Below, piece after piece: positions 40,011 to 52,108 of a stretch of DNA of 64,000 nt (positions are counted from its first letter, which is position 1; each line of letters opens with the position of its first letter). The notes under the pieces were generated by a model, which worked only from the letters and a program-made list of their open reading frames with translations, did not search any database and was not told the origin of the DNA. Position numbers and translations under genes: made by a program. The stretch comes from Arcobacter sp. (GTDB lineage: Bacteria > Acidobacteriota > Terriglobia > Bryobacterales > Bryobacteraceae): NCBI GenBank assembly GCA_020723085.1, contig DYJN01000011.1, positions 1 to 64,000 on the forward strand. Direction: 5' to 3'.

Positions 40011-40409
40011 CTATGGGCGGCCGCCCTGCTCTGCGAGCCGGCAGGCGATCGCCCACGCCCGGCGCATCCATCGCCGGCGGGACGCCTCGCTGCGCAGTTC
40101 CAGCCACAGCCACGGCGCGCCCCACGCCACATGCCGGACGATCTCCCAGGCGGCGCGATCCTGCTGCGGACCGGCCGGCCGGCGCTCCGGCGCCAGCAGC
40201 AGAGGCAGCCAGCGAAACTCCTCTGCGTGCGCGGACGCGGCTTCCAGGAGACGGAACGTTTCCTCGCTGATTTGTTCCATCTGCATCCGCCGCAGCCGGA
40301 GGCTGAGCCCCGCTGCGCGCAGCTCCGGCCACAGTTCCAAGATCACCCACCACAGGAGCACCCACGACAGGAGCGTGAAGGAGACCGCCGTGGCGCCGGA
40401 ATCGCTCAT
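40011..40409 (-). CDS. Hypothetical membrane-anchored protein
   Basis: MSDSGATAVSFTLLSWVLLWWVILELWPELR N-terminal TM; overlaps upstream ORF by 4 nt. Confidence 0.5.
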   Translation of the reverse strand: MSDSGATAVSFTLLSWVLLWWVILELWPELRAAGLSLRLRRMQMEQISEETFRLLEAASAHAEEFRWLPLLLAPERRPAGPQQDRAAWEIVRHVAWGAPWLWLELRSEASRRRWMRRAWAIACRLAEQGGRP

Positions 40410-40789
40410 CCCTGCCGCTGCTCCTTCAGGCACGCGGCCAGAGTCTTTTCCAGTTCCCGCCGCAGAGCGCGCTGCCCGAGGCCATAGGCGACACCGGCCA
40501 GCCCGAAGATGATCGCCGAGAGCCGGGTCACCTGCGCCTTTCCCATCCAGGCGATCCACAATTCCAGCATCGAGTCCTTGCCAAGCAGCCCTGCGGCTAT
40601 CTCCCGGATCAGATACAGGGCGGCCAGCAGGGCCGCCCACGGCAGCACCTTCCGGATCAGCCATAGAAGAATCCCTTGAGAATTCACGCTCTTCACGCTC
40701 CCTTTGCCGCCGTCTTCCAGAGGAACGGGCGGCAGGCCGCCGGCCACGCGGAAGCCGGCGCCACGGCTGCACACTTCCGGCCACGGCAT
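40406..40789 (-). CDS. Hypothetical membrane protein
   Basis: 127 aa with two TM segments (ILLWLIRKVLPWAALLAALYLI; LSAIIFGLAGVAYGLG). Confidence 0.5.
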   Translation of the reverse strand: MPWPEVCSRGAGFRVAGGLPPVPLEDGGKGSVKSVNSQGILLWLIRKVLPWAALLAALYLIREIAAGLLGKDSMLELWIAWMGKAQVTRLSAIIFGLAGVAYGLGQRALRRELEKTLAACLKEQRQG

Positions 40790-40950
40790 CGCAGCCCGGC
40801 ATCATGACACAGTGTAGCCGACCGGTTTGCAGACTCGGCGGCCATTGTGGCGACCCTCCCGGGGAGCGGGCCTGCGCGGGGGGAGGAATGCGCGCTATTT
40901 ACGGCCCCGGTGAGACATTTCTCAGGAGCGAACTAAGGTTTCCTTCGGAT

Positions 40951-40980
40951 TTGAGTAGAACCCGAGTACCGTTACGCTTG
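40951..40980 (+). promoter_or_regulatory. Candidate pilin-1 promoter
   Basis: TTGAGT-N16-TACGCT; CCGTTACGCTTG at 40969-40980, 62 nt before ATG 41031. Confidence 0.45.
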
Positions 40981-41030
40981 ATCTAGCAACGGACAAGAGT
41001 TGCGAATTCGGGAGAGGAGAAAGAGAAAGA

Positions 41031-41228
41031 ATGAAGAAGCTCAACACCCTGATTTGGAAGCTGCGGCTCATGAAGGACACCCGCGGCCAGGATCTGATTG
41101 AATATGCCCTGATGGTCGGCTTCATCGCGGTGGCGGCTGGCGCCGTCATCCCGGGCGTGGTCACCAGCATCCGGAGCATCTTCGAGAAGATCTCGGGCGT
41201 TCTCGTGAACAGCGCCAGCCAGCAGTAA
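41031..41228 (+). CDS. Flp/Fap-type pilin (copy 1)
   Basis: MKDTRGQDLIEYALMVGFIAVAAGAVIPGV: Flp pilin G/xxxxEY processing motif and hydrophobic helix; 65 aa. Confidence 0.9.
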   Translation: MKKLNTLIWKLRLMKDTRGQDLIEYALMVGFIAVAAGAVIPGVVTSIRSIFEKISGVLVNSASQQ

Positions 41229-41252
41229 CCCCTTTTCTCAACAGAAAGCGGA

Positions 41253-41299
41253 GGGCCGGTCCTGCTCCACGGCGTGGGGCGCCGGCCCTTTGTTTTTTC
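41253..41299 (+). terminator. Rho-independent terminator after pilin 1
   Basis: AGGGCCGG (41253-41260)/CCGGCCCT (41283-41290) then TTGTTTTTT. Confidence 0.85.
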
Positions 41300-41605
41300 C
41301 CCGGCTGATTCCCCTGCCCGTAAATCGTTCCGCTGCCCTCCCCCTCAAAGCGTCCGGACGGCGGCATGGCTGCCTACTCCCCTTGCTTGCCTGGAAGCCA
41401 GACCCCAATCCGCTGAATGGCAAGGGATTGCCGGCCCGGTCTCCAGGCTGGGAACGCAGATGGTCATCAGAGGGATCGGGCCGGTCCCGTTTGGCGTCAT
41501 CGAGTCTTCCTCGTACTACCTGCCTGCAGTCCGCCGGCGCCGCCTGCCGGAAACTCCCCCCTCGTCATGGGTCCCACAATCCTCGGGACTCAGGTGAGTC
41601 GCGGA

Positions 41606-41636
41606 TTGGGGCTTTGCCTCCCTTCCGTTACACTCG
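41606..41636 (+). promoter_or_regulatory. Candidate pilin-2 promoter
   Basis: TTGGGG-N17-TACACT; CCGTTACACTCG at 41625-41636, 62 nt before ATG 41687. Confidence 0.45.
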
Positions 41637-41686
41637 TCTCAAGGTCCGGACGGGACCATTTCGGCGGTAAAGAGGAGTGGCCGCGA

Positions 41687-41884
41687 ATGCAGAGATACAA
41701 GAGGCTGGCTTTGAAGCTGTGGCTGATGCGGGATAGCCGTGGTCAGGATCTGATCGAATATGCTCTCATCGTCGGTTTCATCGCCGTCGCGGCGGGCGCT
41801 CTGATTCCCGGCATCACCACCACCATGCGGAGCATTTTCGAGCGGATGTCCGGCATGCTCGAGAACAGCGCCAATCAGCAGTGA
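41687..41884 (+). CDS. Flp/Fap-type pilin (copy 2)
   Basis: MRDSRGQDLIEYALIVGFIAVAAGALIPGI; same 65-aa length and layout as copy 1. Confidence 0.9.
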   Translation: MQRYKRLALKLWLMRDSRGQDLIEYALIVGFIAVAAGALIPGITTTMRSIFERMSGMLENSANQQ

Positions 41885-41953
41885 CTCCATCAGCGGGCCA
41901 AGGCATGGCGCTGCCGGCGCTCCGCGGAGCGAGCCCCGGCTCGGGGACCCGTT

Positions 41954-43228
41954 TCAGCCGAGTTCGAGCCCCAGCCACTCCCGGAGGTCGCCGTTCTCGT
42001 CGAATTCCAGCGGCTGAGGCTGGCGCAGCAACTCGACATGCGGCCGCGCCAGCGCTTCCTCCAAAAGGCTCTCCGAGACGGCGAGCACCGTCAGGTCCTG
42101 CGTATTGCGGATCCACGCGAGGCCCAGCTCATGCGGCGCGAGCTTGCCCGTGCTGCGCGCCAGCGCCTCCAGGCATTCGCGGTCGTTGCGGAACGTGGCG
42201 GGGATCTTCAGGCACGCCAGGGCGCCGGAGGTGAGTCCATTGACATAGGTGGGCCGTTTCTTCATCGCCCGCGCCAGCCTCTGGTGCACCGCGTCCGCCA
42301 TTCCGATGCCGATGGCGTTTCCATAGCTGAGGGGATGCAGCCGCCGCGCGGCCACCCTGCCCACCTTGGGAGCGTAAGGCCAGGGGTTCACGTGGCCATG
42401 GATGTGGCGGTTGATGATTTTCGGATCCATCCCGGAGCCCGACCAGTTCTTCCCGATCTCATCCACCACCAACAGGTCCACCGCGTCTGCCGGCAGGCGC
42501 GGCATCCAGCTCTTGACGCGGTCCAGGAGCTCTTCTTCCCGCGCCTCCATCCCGGCTGGCGGGAGGAACTCGATGTGGGCCACCTCGTGCCAGGCGTCCT
42601 CCAGAATCGCCAGCCCTCCGGCGATCCTGCCTGTGGCCAGCACCTGCCGCCCAACGGACCGGATCACCGTCTCCAGTCCCAAGCGGTGGCCGAAGGCATG
42701 GTACATCTGTGCGCCGGCCAACTTCCCCAGCCCGATGGCCATCATCTTGAACAGCCCGCTTTCGAGCTTGCCCTCGAAATCGGTATGCCACTTGACGCGC
42801 GCCACCAGGACGATCGCATCCGCGCGGAAGGCCTCGCGGCCGGCGACGACATCAATCCCCTCGGGTGTCCGCCCCAGCGGCACGACGGCCAGAGAACTGC
42901 GGATGGGCGCGCCCGTGCGCTCTTCGCTGAGCCCCAGCTTTTCGAGCACCGCCGCCTGCCCGCGCGCCGTCGCCGCGCCATGGCTGCCCATGGCTGGAAA
43001 CAGGAAAGGGCGCAGACCGCGCCCTTTCAGGCAAGCCACCAGTTCGCTGACGATCTCGTCGATCCGCGCGATGCCCCGGCTGCCCACCCCCACCGCCACG
43101 CTCGCGCCGGCGGGCAGGCGGTTCAGAGTCTCCGCGCCCCGCACGGCCTCCCACACCGCCGCGCGAACGCCGGCAAGCCCGCGGCGCGGGAAGTTCTGCC
43201 GGATCAGGGCACAACGGGGCAGCTCCAT
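41954..43228 (-). CDS. DUF2088/LarA-like protein (lactate racemase N-terminal domain family)
   Basis: VAVGVGSRGIARIDEIVSELVACLKGRGLRPFLFPAMGSHG; KWHTDFEGKLESGLFKMMAIGLGK. Confidence 0.75.
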   Translation of the reverse strand: MELPRCALIRQNFPRRGLAGVRAAVWEAVRGAETLNRLPAGASVAVGVGSRGIARIDEIVSELVACLKGRGLRPFLFPAMGSHGAATARGQAAVLEKLGLSEERTGAPIRSSLAVVPLGRTPEGIDVVAGREAFRADAIVLVARVKWHTDFEGKLESGLFKMMAIGLGKLAGAQMYHAFGHRLGLETVIRSVGRQVLATGRIAGGLAILEDAWHEVAHIEFLPPAGMEAREEELLDRVKSWMPRLPADAVDLLVVDEIGKNWSGSGMDPKIINRHIHGHVNPWPYAPKVGRVAARRLHPLSYGNAIGIGMADAVHQRLARAMKKRPTYVNGLTSGALACLKIPATFRNDRECLEALARSTGKLAPHELGLAWIRNTQDLTVLAVSESLLEEALARPHVELLRQPQPLEFDENGDLREWLGLELG

Positions 43229-43463
43229 ATGTCCATTCTAGGGAGGGCGCGCACGGACCGCGCCGGGACATGCCGCCGGCGGTTGCCCGGCGCGTGCCGC
43301 GCGTGTGCGCCAAGGCGGGGGATCGCATTTCCAAATGGAATTATTGGAAAAAAGCGTGCCGTGCGCGCCAAGGCGGGAGTGAGCCTGCGGCGAGAGTCAG
43401 TCGCCCGGCGCCTGGGCAGGCGCGGCGCGCATTCCGTGGCGTTGCGCCGCCTACGCACTCAAA

Positions 43464-44085
43464 TCAGGTAAAGCCGTGCTGCCGGCGGTGGAATCCGGCG
43501 TCGAACCGCTGCGTGGTCTTGAACAGCTCGTAACGCCCGTCCCCGCTCACTTCGCGGACGCGTTTCAGCAGCCCGCCCATCTCCGCCTCGGTGATCGGCT
43601 GGAAATTCCGCGCGATCTTCGCTGCCCTTTGCAGGTCTTCCATCGACGCCAAGCCCACCACCTGCACGCTCACCGGCTGAGAAAGGAAATACCGGTAACA
43701 CTCCTCCACCGTCACCACGCCGTCTGTCAGCACCCGCCCGTCGCCGCCGCAGCCCTTCATGCCGATCACCGCGATGCCCCGCCGTTCGCATTCGGGCGCC
43801 ACTTCATGGCGGAAACTCTCGAAACCGCGATCCATGATGCCGATCGGCATTTGACAGGCGTCCCAGGGAAAACCGAGCGCCGGCATTTTCCTGTGAATCC
43901 GCGGATGCTTATGGCCGATAAATCCAAAAAACTTAACTTTTCCCAGTTTTTTGCCTCTAATGCTTCCCGTAATCCGCCTTTTTCCATCAGAAATTCTGGG
44001 TCATTGTGATAGTTGCATTCGTGGAACTGTCACAGGTCGATGACGCCCGCCCTCGGCCTCCGCTGCCATTCGATTCGAACCGCCC
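43464..44085 (-). pseudogene. Aldo/keto reductase family remnant
   Basis: Reads AGVIDL*QFHECNYHNDPEFLMEKGGLREALEA, frame change in A6, then GKKLGKVKFFGFIGHKHPRIHRKMPALGFPWDACQMPIGIMDRGFESF...; start of gene missing. Confidence 0.8.
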
Positions 44086-44123
44086 CCGGCAAAGCGCGCG
44101 CCGGGCGCGGCGAGGCGCAGGAT

Positions 44124-45572
44124 CTATCCGCGGCGTGCGTCGTCTTCCCGCCAGCGAACACGGAAGGCTCGCGGCGCCGCCTCGGGAGGGCGTTCCGCCT
44201 CCGGGATCGCCGTCTCGTTGCCGTCGCGCAGCGCGTTGTAGGCGGGCGAAAGAATCTCGACGCCTGCCGCGTTGAACTGATCCTGAATATTGGCGTGCAG
44301 CGCCGAATAAATGTCCACCATGTCGTTAGGCCGGTCCGTGTAAGCGTTGATTTCGTAAGAGACGTGGAAATCGTTGAGCGAGGTCTGGAGCACGAACGGC
44401 GGCGGGTCGCGCAGGACGCCCGGAGTGGACAGCGCCGCCTGCTTCAGCAGTTCATGCACCTGCCGCCACGGCGCGTTGTAGCCGATGGTGACCGTCGTGT
44501 GCAGGATGAGCCCCTGATTCAGCGCAAGCGTGCTGTAGTCCAGGATCTGCCCCCCGAGGATGGCTGCGTTGGGGATCGTCACCTCGACGTTCTTGATCGT
44601 CCGCAGCCGGGTCACCAGCAGTCCCCGGGCTGCCACGTCCCCCAGCGTGTCAGCGATCCGCACCCGGTCCCCCACCCGGAACGGGCGCATGTAGGCCAGC
44701 ACCACGCCCGCCATCATGTTGCTCACCGCCGAGCCCGAACCCAGCGAGATCACCACGCCAAGAAAGATCGACACGCCCCGAAACGCCTCCGTGTGGCTCC
44801 CTGGCAGGTACGGAAACACGATGATCAGCACGAGCACGACCACCGCGACGCGCAGGAGCTGATACGTGATGCCCGCCGTCTCCGGATGAAACTGCTTCAG
44901 GCGCAGGTCGCCGCGCTCCACCGCACGGAAGAAGATCTTCGCAATCTGCAGCCCGTAATACGCGAAGGCGCAGACCACAAGGACGAAGAGTCCCCGCGGC
45001 AGATAGCCCACGAATCCGTGGACCGCCTGTTTCAGGGCGTTCCACAACGACGACACCAGCGACACCGAGATCCCTTCCGTCGCAGGAAACAGGCTGAAAC
45101 TGTAAGTCACAAGGACCGACACCCACACCAGGACCAGCACCGCAGCGGCGGCGCGGGCCAGCATCAGGGCCAGCCGCATCAGGCGTTCGAACATGAGCGC
45201 CACCAGCCCGCGGGCGCCCTTGCGTTCCGCAAGGCGCGCGAACCACCGTTGGATGCCGGCGCCGGCTTCGTCCAGCAGCCGCTTCGCCAGCCACAGCACG
45301 GCGGCAAAGACCGCCCACGCCAGAACGAGCTTGCCAATATTTACCAGCACGGCCCGCCACCCCGGGCGCCGCGGGGTTTCAGGAGGCGCCGCCGGAGCCG
45401 CGTGAGCCGCGGGCGCAGCGGCTCCGGGCGTGTCCTGAAGAAGCCCGGCTGCCAAGGCGGCATTGGCGGATGCCGCCTCCACAGCCGCTCCGCTTATGAC
45501 AGCGGCCTCTGGGGCGCACCGCAAAGCGGCGAGCGACAGCGACAGAACCCACACAAATCGTAGCCATCCCAT
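44124..45572 (-). CDS. Mechanosensitive ion channel, MscS family
   Basis: VVISLGSGSAVSNMMAGVVLAYMRPFRVGDRVRIADTLGDV and VTIPNAAILGGQILDYS. Confidence 0.92.
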   Translation of the reverse strand: MGWLRFVWVLSLSLAALRCAPEAAVISGAAVEAASANAALAAGLLQDTPGAAAPAAHAAPAAPPETPRRPGWRAVLVNIGKLVLAWAVFAAVLWLAKRLLDEAGAGIQRWFARLAERKGARGLVALMFERLMRLALMLARAAAAVLVLVWVSVLVTYSFSLFPATEGISVSLVSSLWNALKQAVHGFVGYLPRGLFVLVVCAFAYYGLQIAKIFFRAVERGDLRLKQFHPETAGITYQLLRVAVVVLVLIIVFPYLPGSHTEAFRGVSIFLGVVISLGSGSAVSNMMAGVVLAYMRPFRVGDRVRIADTLGDVAARGLLVTRLRTIKNVEVTIPNAAILGGQILDYSTLALNQGLILHTTVTIGYNAPWRQVHELLKQAALSTPGVLRDPPPFVLQTSLNDFHVSYEINAYTDRPNDMVDIYSALHANIQDQFNAAGVEILSPAYNALRDGNETAIPEAERPPEAAPRAFRVRWREDDARRG

Positions 45573-46055
45573 GTCCAGTCAGGCTACCGCGAATCCGGCC
45601 GCTTCTGGACGTTGTCAAGCCCTTGCGGTATAGGCCACGATTCGAATGGCTGTTGCGGCTCCTTCCGGCGCCGCAAGTTCTCCCAGCTCCGGGCCGTCTC
45701 CAGCCGCCCGCGGATGCGCCGCGCCGGCCCGGGCATTGGAGCCGCTACGGTGGCAGACGTGAGTGCGCCTTACAAGGGCCAGCGGGCTCCGGGCGCGCTG
45801 TGCGGCGGGCAGAGGCGTCGCCCTCAAAGAACCCGCCAGCGTCGCAGGGGCGATCGGCTCGTGTTTCTGTATTGCAACATGTGCCGGGCAGTGATGCCTC
45901 GCGGAGAGACATTTTCCCCTTCCATGAATCGATTTCATCGAATTTGCGTGCGCGCCCCGATGAGGTGTCAAGGGGAAAATTGGACAATCCCATCCGCCGT
46001 GGCGTCCCGGGCGCCAGCATCAAGCGCGGAGGCGTGTGGGGGCGGCTGCCCGCGT

Positions 46056-47404
<1,349 letters not shown>

Positions 47405-47408
<4 letters not shown>

Positions 47409-48211
47409 GGCGCCCCCCGCTGCCGCATGGCTTCATAGAGAACCACGGCCGCAGCCGACGCGGCGTTCAGGCTTTCGACGCCGGCTGTGGGGATGCGCAC
47501 CGGTTCGCCCGCGCGCGCCCATTCCGAGCCCACGCCATGCGCTTCGTTGCCGATCACCAGGGCGCAGGGCGCGCGCCAGTCCAGCTCCCAAGGCGGCGCG
47601 CCTTCCCGCGGCGAGGTGATGCGGATGGCTGCGCCTCGCGATTGCAGCATCTCCGCCGCCTCCGCGGCTTCCGCTTCGATCACCGGAAGCCGGAACAGCG
47701 ATCCGGCGCTCGCGCGCAGCGTCTTCGGGTTCCACTGCGCCACCGTGCCTTTCACCCACAGGATGCCCGCCGCGCCGAAGGCCTCCGCGGCGCGCGCGAT
47801 GGTTCCCGCGTTGCCCGGGTCCTGCACCCGGTCCAGAACCACCAGCGGCGCGCGGCGCGCAAAGAGGTCCTGCTCGCGCCATTGCGGCGGCTCGACCAGC
47901 GCCAGCACGCCCTGCGCGTGTTCGGTGGCCGAAATTCCCGAAAACAGGCTCTCGCCGATCCGTACGAACCTTGGTTTCCGCCCGCGCCCGAAGTCCGCGC
48001 GGAGCTCCGGGGCTGCCCGCTCCGTGGCCAGCACTGTGTCGATGCGCAGCCCGCTGCGCAGAGCCTCTTCCAGCAGGTGGAAGCCTTCGGCGACGCACAG
48101 GCCTCCGCGGGTAAGGCCGCCGCGCGCCACCGCCCGGCGGATCTCCCTGACGAGCGGGTTGTGCGCGCTCTGGATGGAAGAGGCTGCATTCATTCCGGCT
48201 ACAATCATCAT
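47405..48211 (-). CDS. TrmH/SpoU-family RNA methyltransferase
   Basis: VVLDRVQDPGNAGTIARAAEAFGA, LVIGNEAHGVG, VRIPTAGVESLNAASAAAVVLYE. Confidence 0.92.
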
Positions 48212-48217
48212 CAGACG

Positions 48218-48805
48218 ATGCGGAGGACCTTCGCCATCCTCGGCACTGGCGGGGCCATCGCGCTCGCCGTCTATCTGCTGGCCATTTCACACCGGATCGC
48301 CCGCCAATCGGAGGCCGACGAGGCCAAGGCGGCAGATATCATTGTCGTGCTCGGCGCGGCCGAATACAACGGGCGTCCCTCGCCGGTGCTGAAGGCGCGG
48401 CTCGACCACGCCTACTCCCTGTACCAGCGCGGCCTGGCGCCGCTGATCTTCACCACCGGCGGCGCCGGCGGGGACCCGCAGTACACCGAAGGGCAGGTGG
48501 GCCGGGATTATCTCGTGCAGCGCGGCATCGCCAGCGAGCACATCGTGGTCGAGGGCGAAGGCGACACCACGGTGGAGTCGCTGCTCGCCGTGAGCGAAGT
48601 GATGCGGCGGATGGGGCTGCGCAAGGCCATTCTGGTCTCCGACGGCTATCACATTTACCGCGCCAAGCATATCCTCCAGCACGCAGGCATGGAGGTCTAC
48701 GGTTCGCCCCGCCCGCACACGCGCCGCGGCGGGTGGCGCGAACGTTGGCTCTACGTCAGGCAGGCGGTGGGTTATCTGCTCTGGCGCCTGCACATCGCCG
48801 TGTGA
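48218..48805 (+). CDS. YdcF-like (DUF218) protein
   Basis: ADIIVVLGAAEYNGRPSPVLKARLDHAYSLYQRGLAPLIFTTGGAG, EGDTTVESL, LVSDGYHIYRA. Confidence 0.9.
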   Translation: MRRTFAILGTGGAIALAVYLLAISHRIARQSEADEAKAADIIVVLGAAEYNGRPSPVLKARLDHAYSLYQRGLAPLIFTTGGAGGDPQYTEGQVGRDYLVQRGIASEHIVVEGEGDTTVESLLAVSEVMRRMGLRKAILVSDGYHIYRAKHILQHAGMEVYGSPRPHTRRGGWRERWLYVRQAVGYLLWRLHIAV

Positions 48806-48813
48806 CGGCGCGC

Positions 48814-49572
48814 CTAGAGCCGGAACAATTCGCGCAGCCGGCGCGTTTGCACGCGGCTGACCGGAATCACGGCGCCCTTCTTATCATCCATGCGGATCTG
48901 ATAGCTCGACTTGAACCAGGGGATCACTTCGCGAATCCGGTGGATGTTGACGAGGAAGCTGCGGTGGGGGCGCCAGAACACGGCCGGATCCAGGCTCGCC
49001 TGCAGCTCTTCCAGCGTCTTGAAATTGCTCTCGCCCTCAGCCTGCGCCGCCGCCACCGTGATCAGGCCGTCTTCGATGCGCGCGTAGATGACGTCGGAGG
49101 CGTCGACGATCAAGTGGCGGCCGCCGCTGCGGATCAGCAGCTTGCGCACCTGCGGGACCGTGGAGGCCGCAGCGGGCTCCGGCTCCAGCATGGTTCTCTT
49201 CACGCGGTCGATGGTCACCGCCAGCCGCTCGCGCGCGATGGGCTTCAGCAGGTAATCGAGCGCCTCCATGCGGAACGCCTCCAGCGCGTACTGCTCATAG
49301 GCGGTGCAGAGGACGAACGCCGGCACGGGCGCCTTGTCCTCGTGCAGTTTCTCGATCAGCCGCAGGCCGTCGAGCCCGGGCATCTGCACGTCGATAAAGA
49401 CCAGGTCGGGTTCCAGCTCTTCGATGCGCTTCAATGCCTCCAGGCCGTTGGATGCCGTGCCCACGACCTCGATTTCGGGGAAGCTTTTCAGCAGGTACAG
49501 CAGCTCATCCAGGGCCGGCGCTTCATCGTCGGCCACCACAGTGGGAATGGTTGCGCCAGTCCGCCCGCTCAT
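48814..49572 (-). CDS. LytTR-type response regulator
   Basis: VVADDEAPALDEL receiver, VFIDVQMPGLDGL, and C-terminal LytTR HRSFLVNIHRIREV. Confidence 0.92.
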   Translation of the reverse strand: MSGRTGATIPTVVADDEAPALDELLYLLKSFPEIEVVGTASNGLEALKRIEELEPDLVFIDVQMPGLDGLRLIEKLHEDKAPVPAFVLCTAYEQYALEAFRMEALDYLLKPIARERLAVTIDRVKRTMLEPEPAAASTVPQVRKLLIRSGGRHLIVDASDVIYARIEDGLITVAAAQAEGESNFKTLEELQASLDPAVFWRPHRSFLVNIHRIREVIPWFKSSYQIRMDDKKGAVIPVSRVQTRRLRELFRL

Positions 49573-49684
49573 CGGCCACAGTATAGCAGCCCGATGGCGC
49601 CGCTCCCTTCCGCACGCTGCTAAGATAAGATTTGGCCTTCATTCGGCTGCATCTCGTTTCGACCTACCCAAGGAGTGTCTGACT

Positions 49685-51004
<1,320 letters not shown>

Positions 51005-51031
51005 CGGTTCTGAGGAAAGCGCGGACCGGGA

Positions 51032-52024
51032 ATGAAAGCTCTTGTCATTGGCGGAACGCAGTTCATCGGCCGGCAACTCGTGCAGACGTTGCTGCGCGGG
51101 GGCCACGAAGTGGCCATCCTGCACCGCAAGCCGGAGCATGACTTCGGCAAGCGCGTGGCCAATTTCCAGGCCGACCGCAACGATCCCAGGCAGGTGAAGG
51201 CGGCGCTGAACGGCCAGGTCTTCGACGCCGTCTTCGACCTGGCCTACGACTGGGAGCGCGGCACGCCTGCGCAGGCGGTGGCCGAAGTGGCGCACTTCCT
51301 CACCGGGAGCATCGGCCGCTACGTGTTCGTTTCCTCTGTGGCCGCTTACGGCGACGGGCTCAACCATCACGAAGGCGACGCCCTGGCGGCCGACGATCAC
51401 CCGGATGCCTACGTGCGCAATAAAGCGCAGTCGGAGCGCGCGCTGTTCCGGCTCTTCCACCGCTACGGAACGCCCATCACCACCATCCGGCCGCCGTTCG
51501 TCTACGGGCCTGGCAATCCGATCTACCGCGAGCAGTTCTTCTGGGACCGCATCCGCGACAAGCGGCCCATCATCCTGCCGGGCGACGGCAGGCGCCTGAT
51601 GCAGTTCGTGTACGTGAAGGACCTGGTCGGCGCGATGATCCGCGCCGTCGAAGTCCCGGCGGCGCTCGGCCACGCCTTCAACGTCGCCAACGCCAGGCCC
51701 CTGACGCAGGCTGAACTGATCGACGCCTACTTCGCCTCGGCCGGCAAGCAGACTGCCGTGGCGCGCGTCCCGCGCGAGCGGATCCTGCGCTCCGGAGGCC
51801 ATCCGATGGGGCCCCGGCTGTACTTCGGCGTATATTTCGATCTGCCGCCCGTCACCATGGTCATCAGCAAGGCCCAGCGGGTGCTCCGCTTCAAGCCCAC
51901 GCCGTTTCTGGACGGGCTGAAGGAGACCTACCGCTGGTATCTGCGCCACCACACGAAGCCGCAGATCGACTACACGTTTGAAGACTCGCTGCTCAACGGC
52001 TACCGGGCGCAAATCGCAAGCTGA
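51032..52024 (+). CDS. NAD-dependent epimerase/dehydratase (SDR)
   Basis: VIGGTQFIGRQLVQTLLRGGHEV nucleotide-binding motif; PPFVYGPGNPIYREQFF. Confidence 0.87.
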   Translation: MKALVIGGTQFIGRQLVQTLLRGGHEVAILHRKPEHDFGKRVANFQADRNDPRQVKAALNGQVFDAVFDLAYDWERGTPAQAVAEVAHFLTGSIGRYVFVSSVAAYGDGLNHHEGDALAADDHPDAYVRNKAQSERALFRLFHRYGTPITTIRPPFVYGPGNPIYREQFFWDRIRDKRPIILPGDGRRLMQFVYVKDLVGAMIRAVEVPAALGHAFNVANARPLTQAELIDAYFASAGKQTAVARVPRERILRSGGHPMGPRLYFGVYFDLPPVTMVISKAQRVLRFKPTPFLDGLKETYRWYLRHHTKPQIDYTFEDSLLNGYRAQIAS

Positions 52025-52108
52025 AGCCCGCCTCCGGTTCAAACCACCCCGGCGGACGCCGATAAGGAACTCGGAGACGCGCCGCGATTGCGGCGCCGGG
52101 ATACTACC

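Noticed and set aside
39739-40365. 208-aa minus-strand ORF overlapping 40011-40409
   Set aside because: Out of frame with the ORF having a sensible TM helix and 4-nt operon overlap; low-complexity Ala/Arg/Gly composition.
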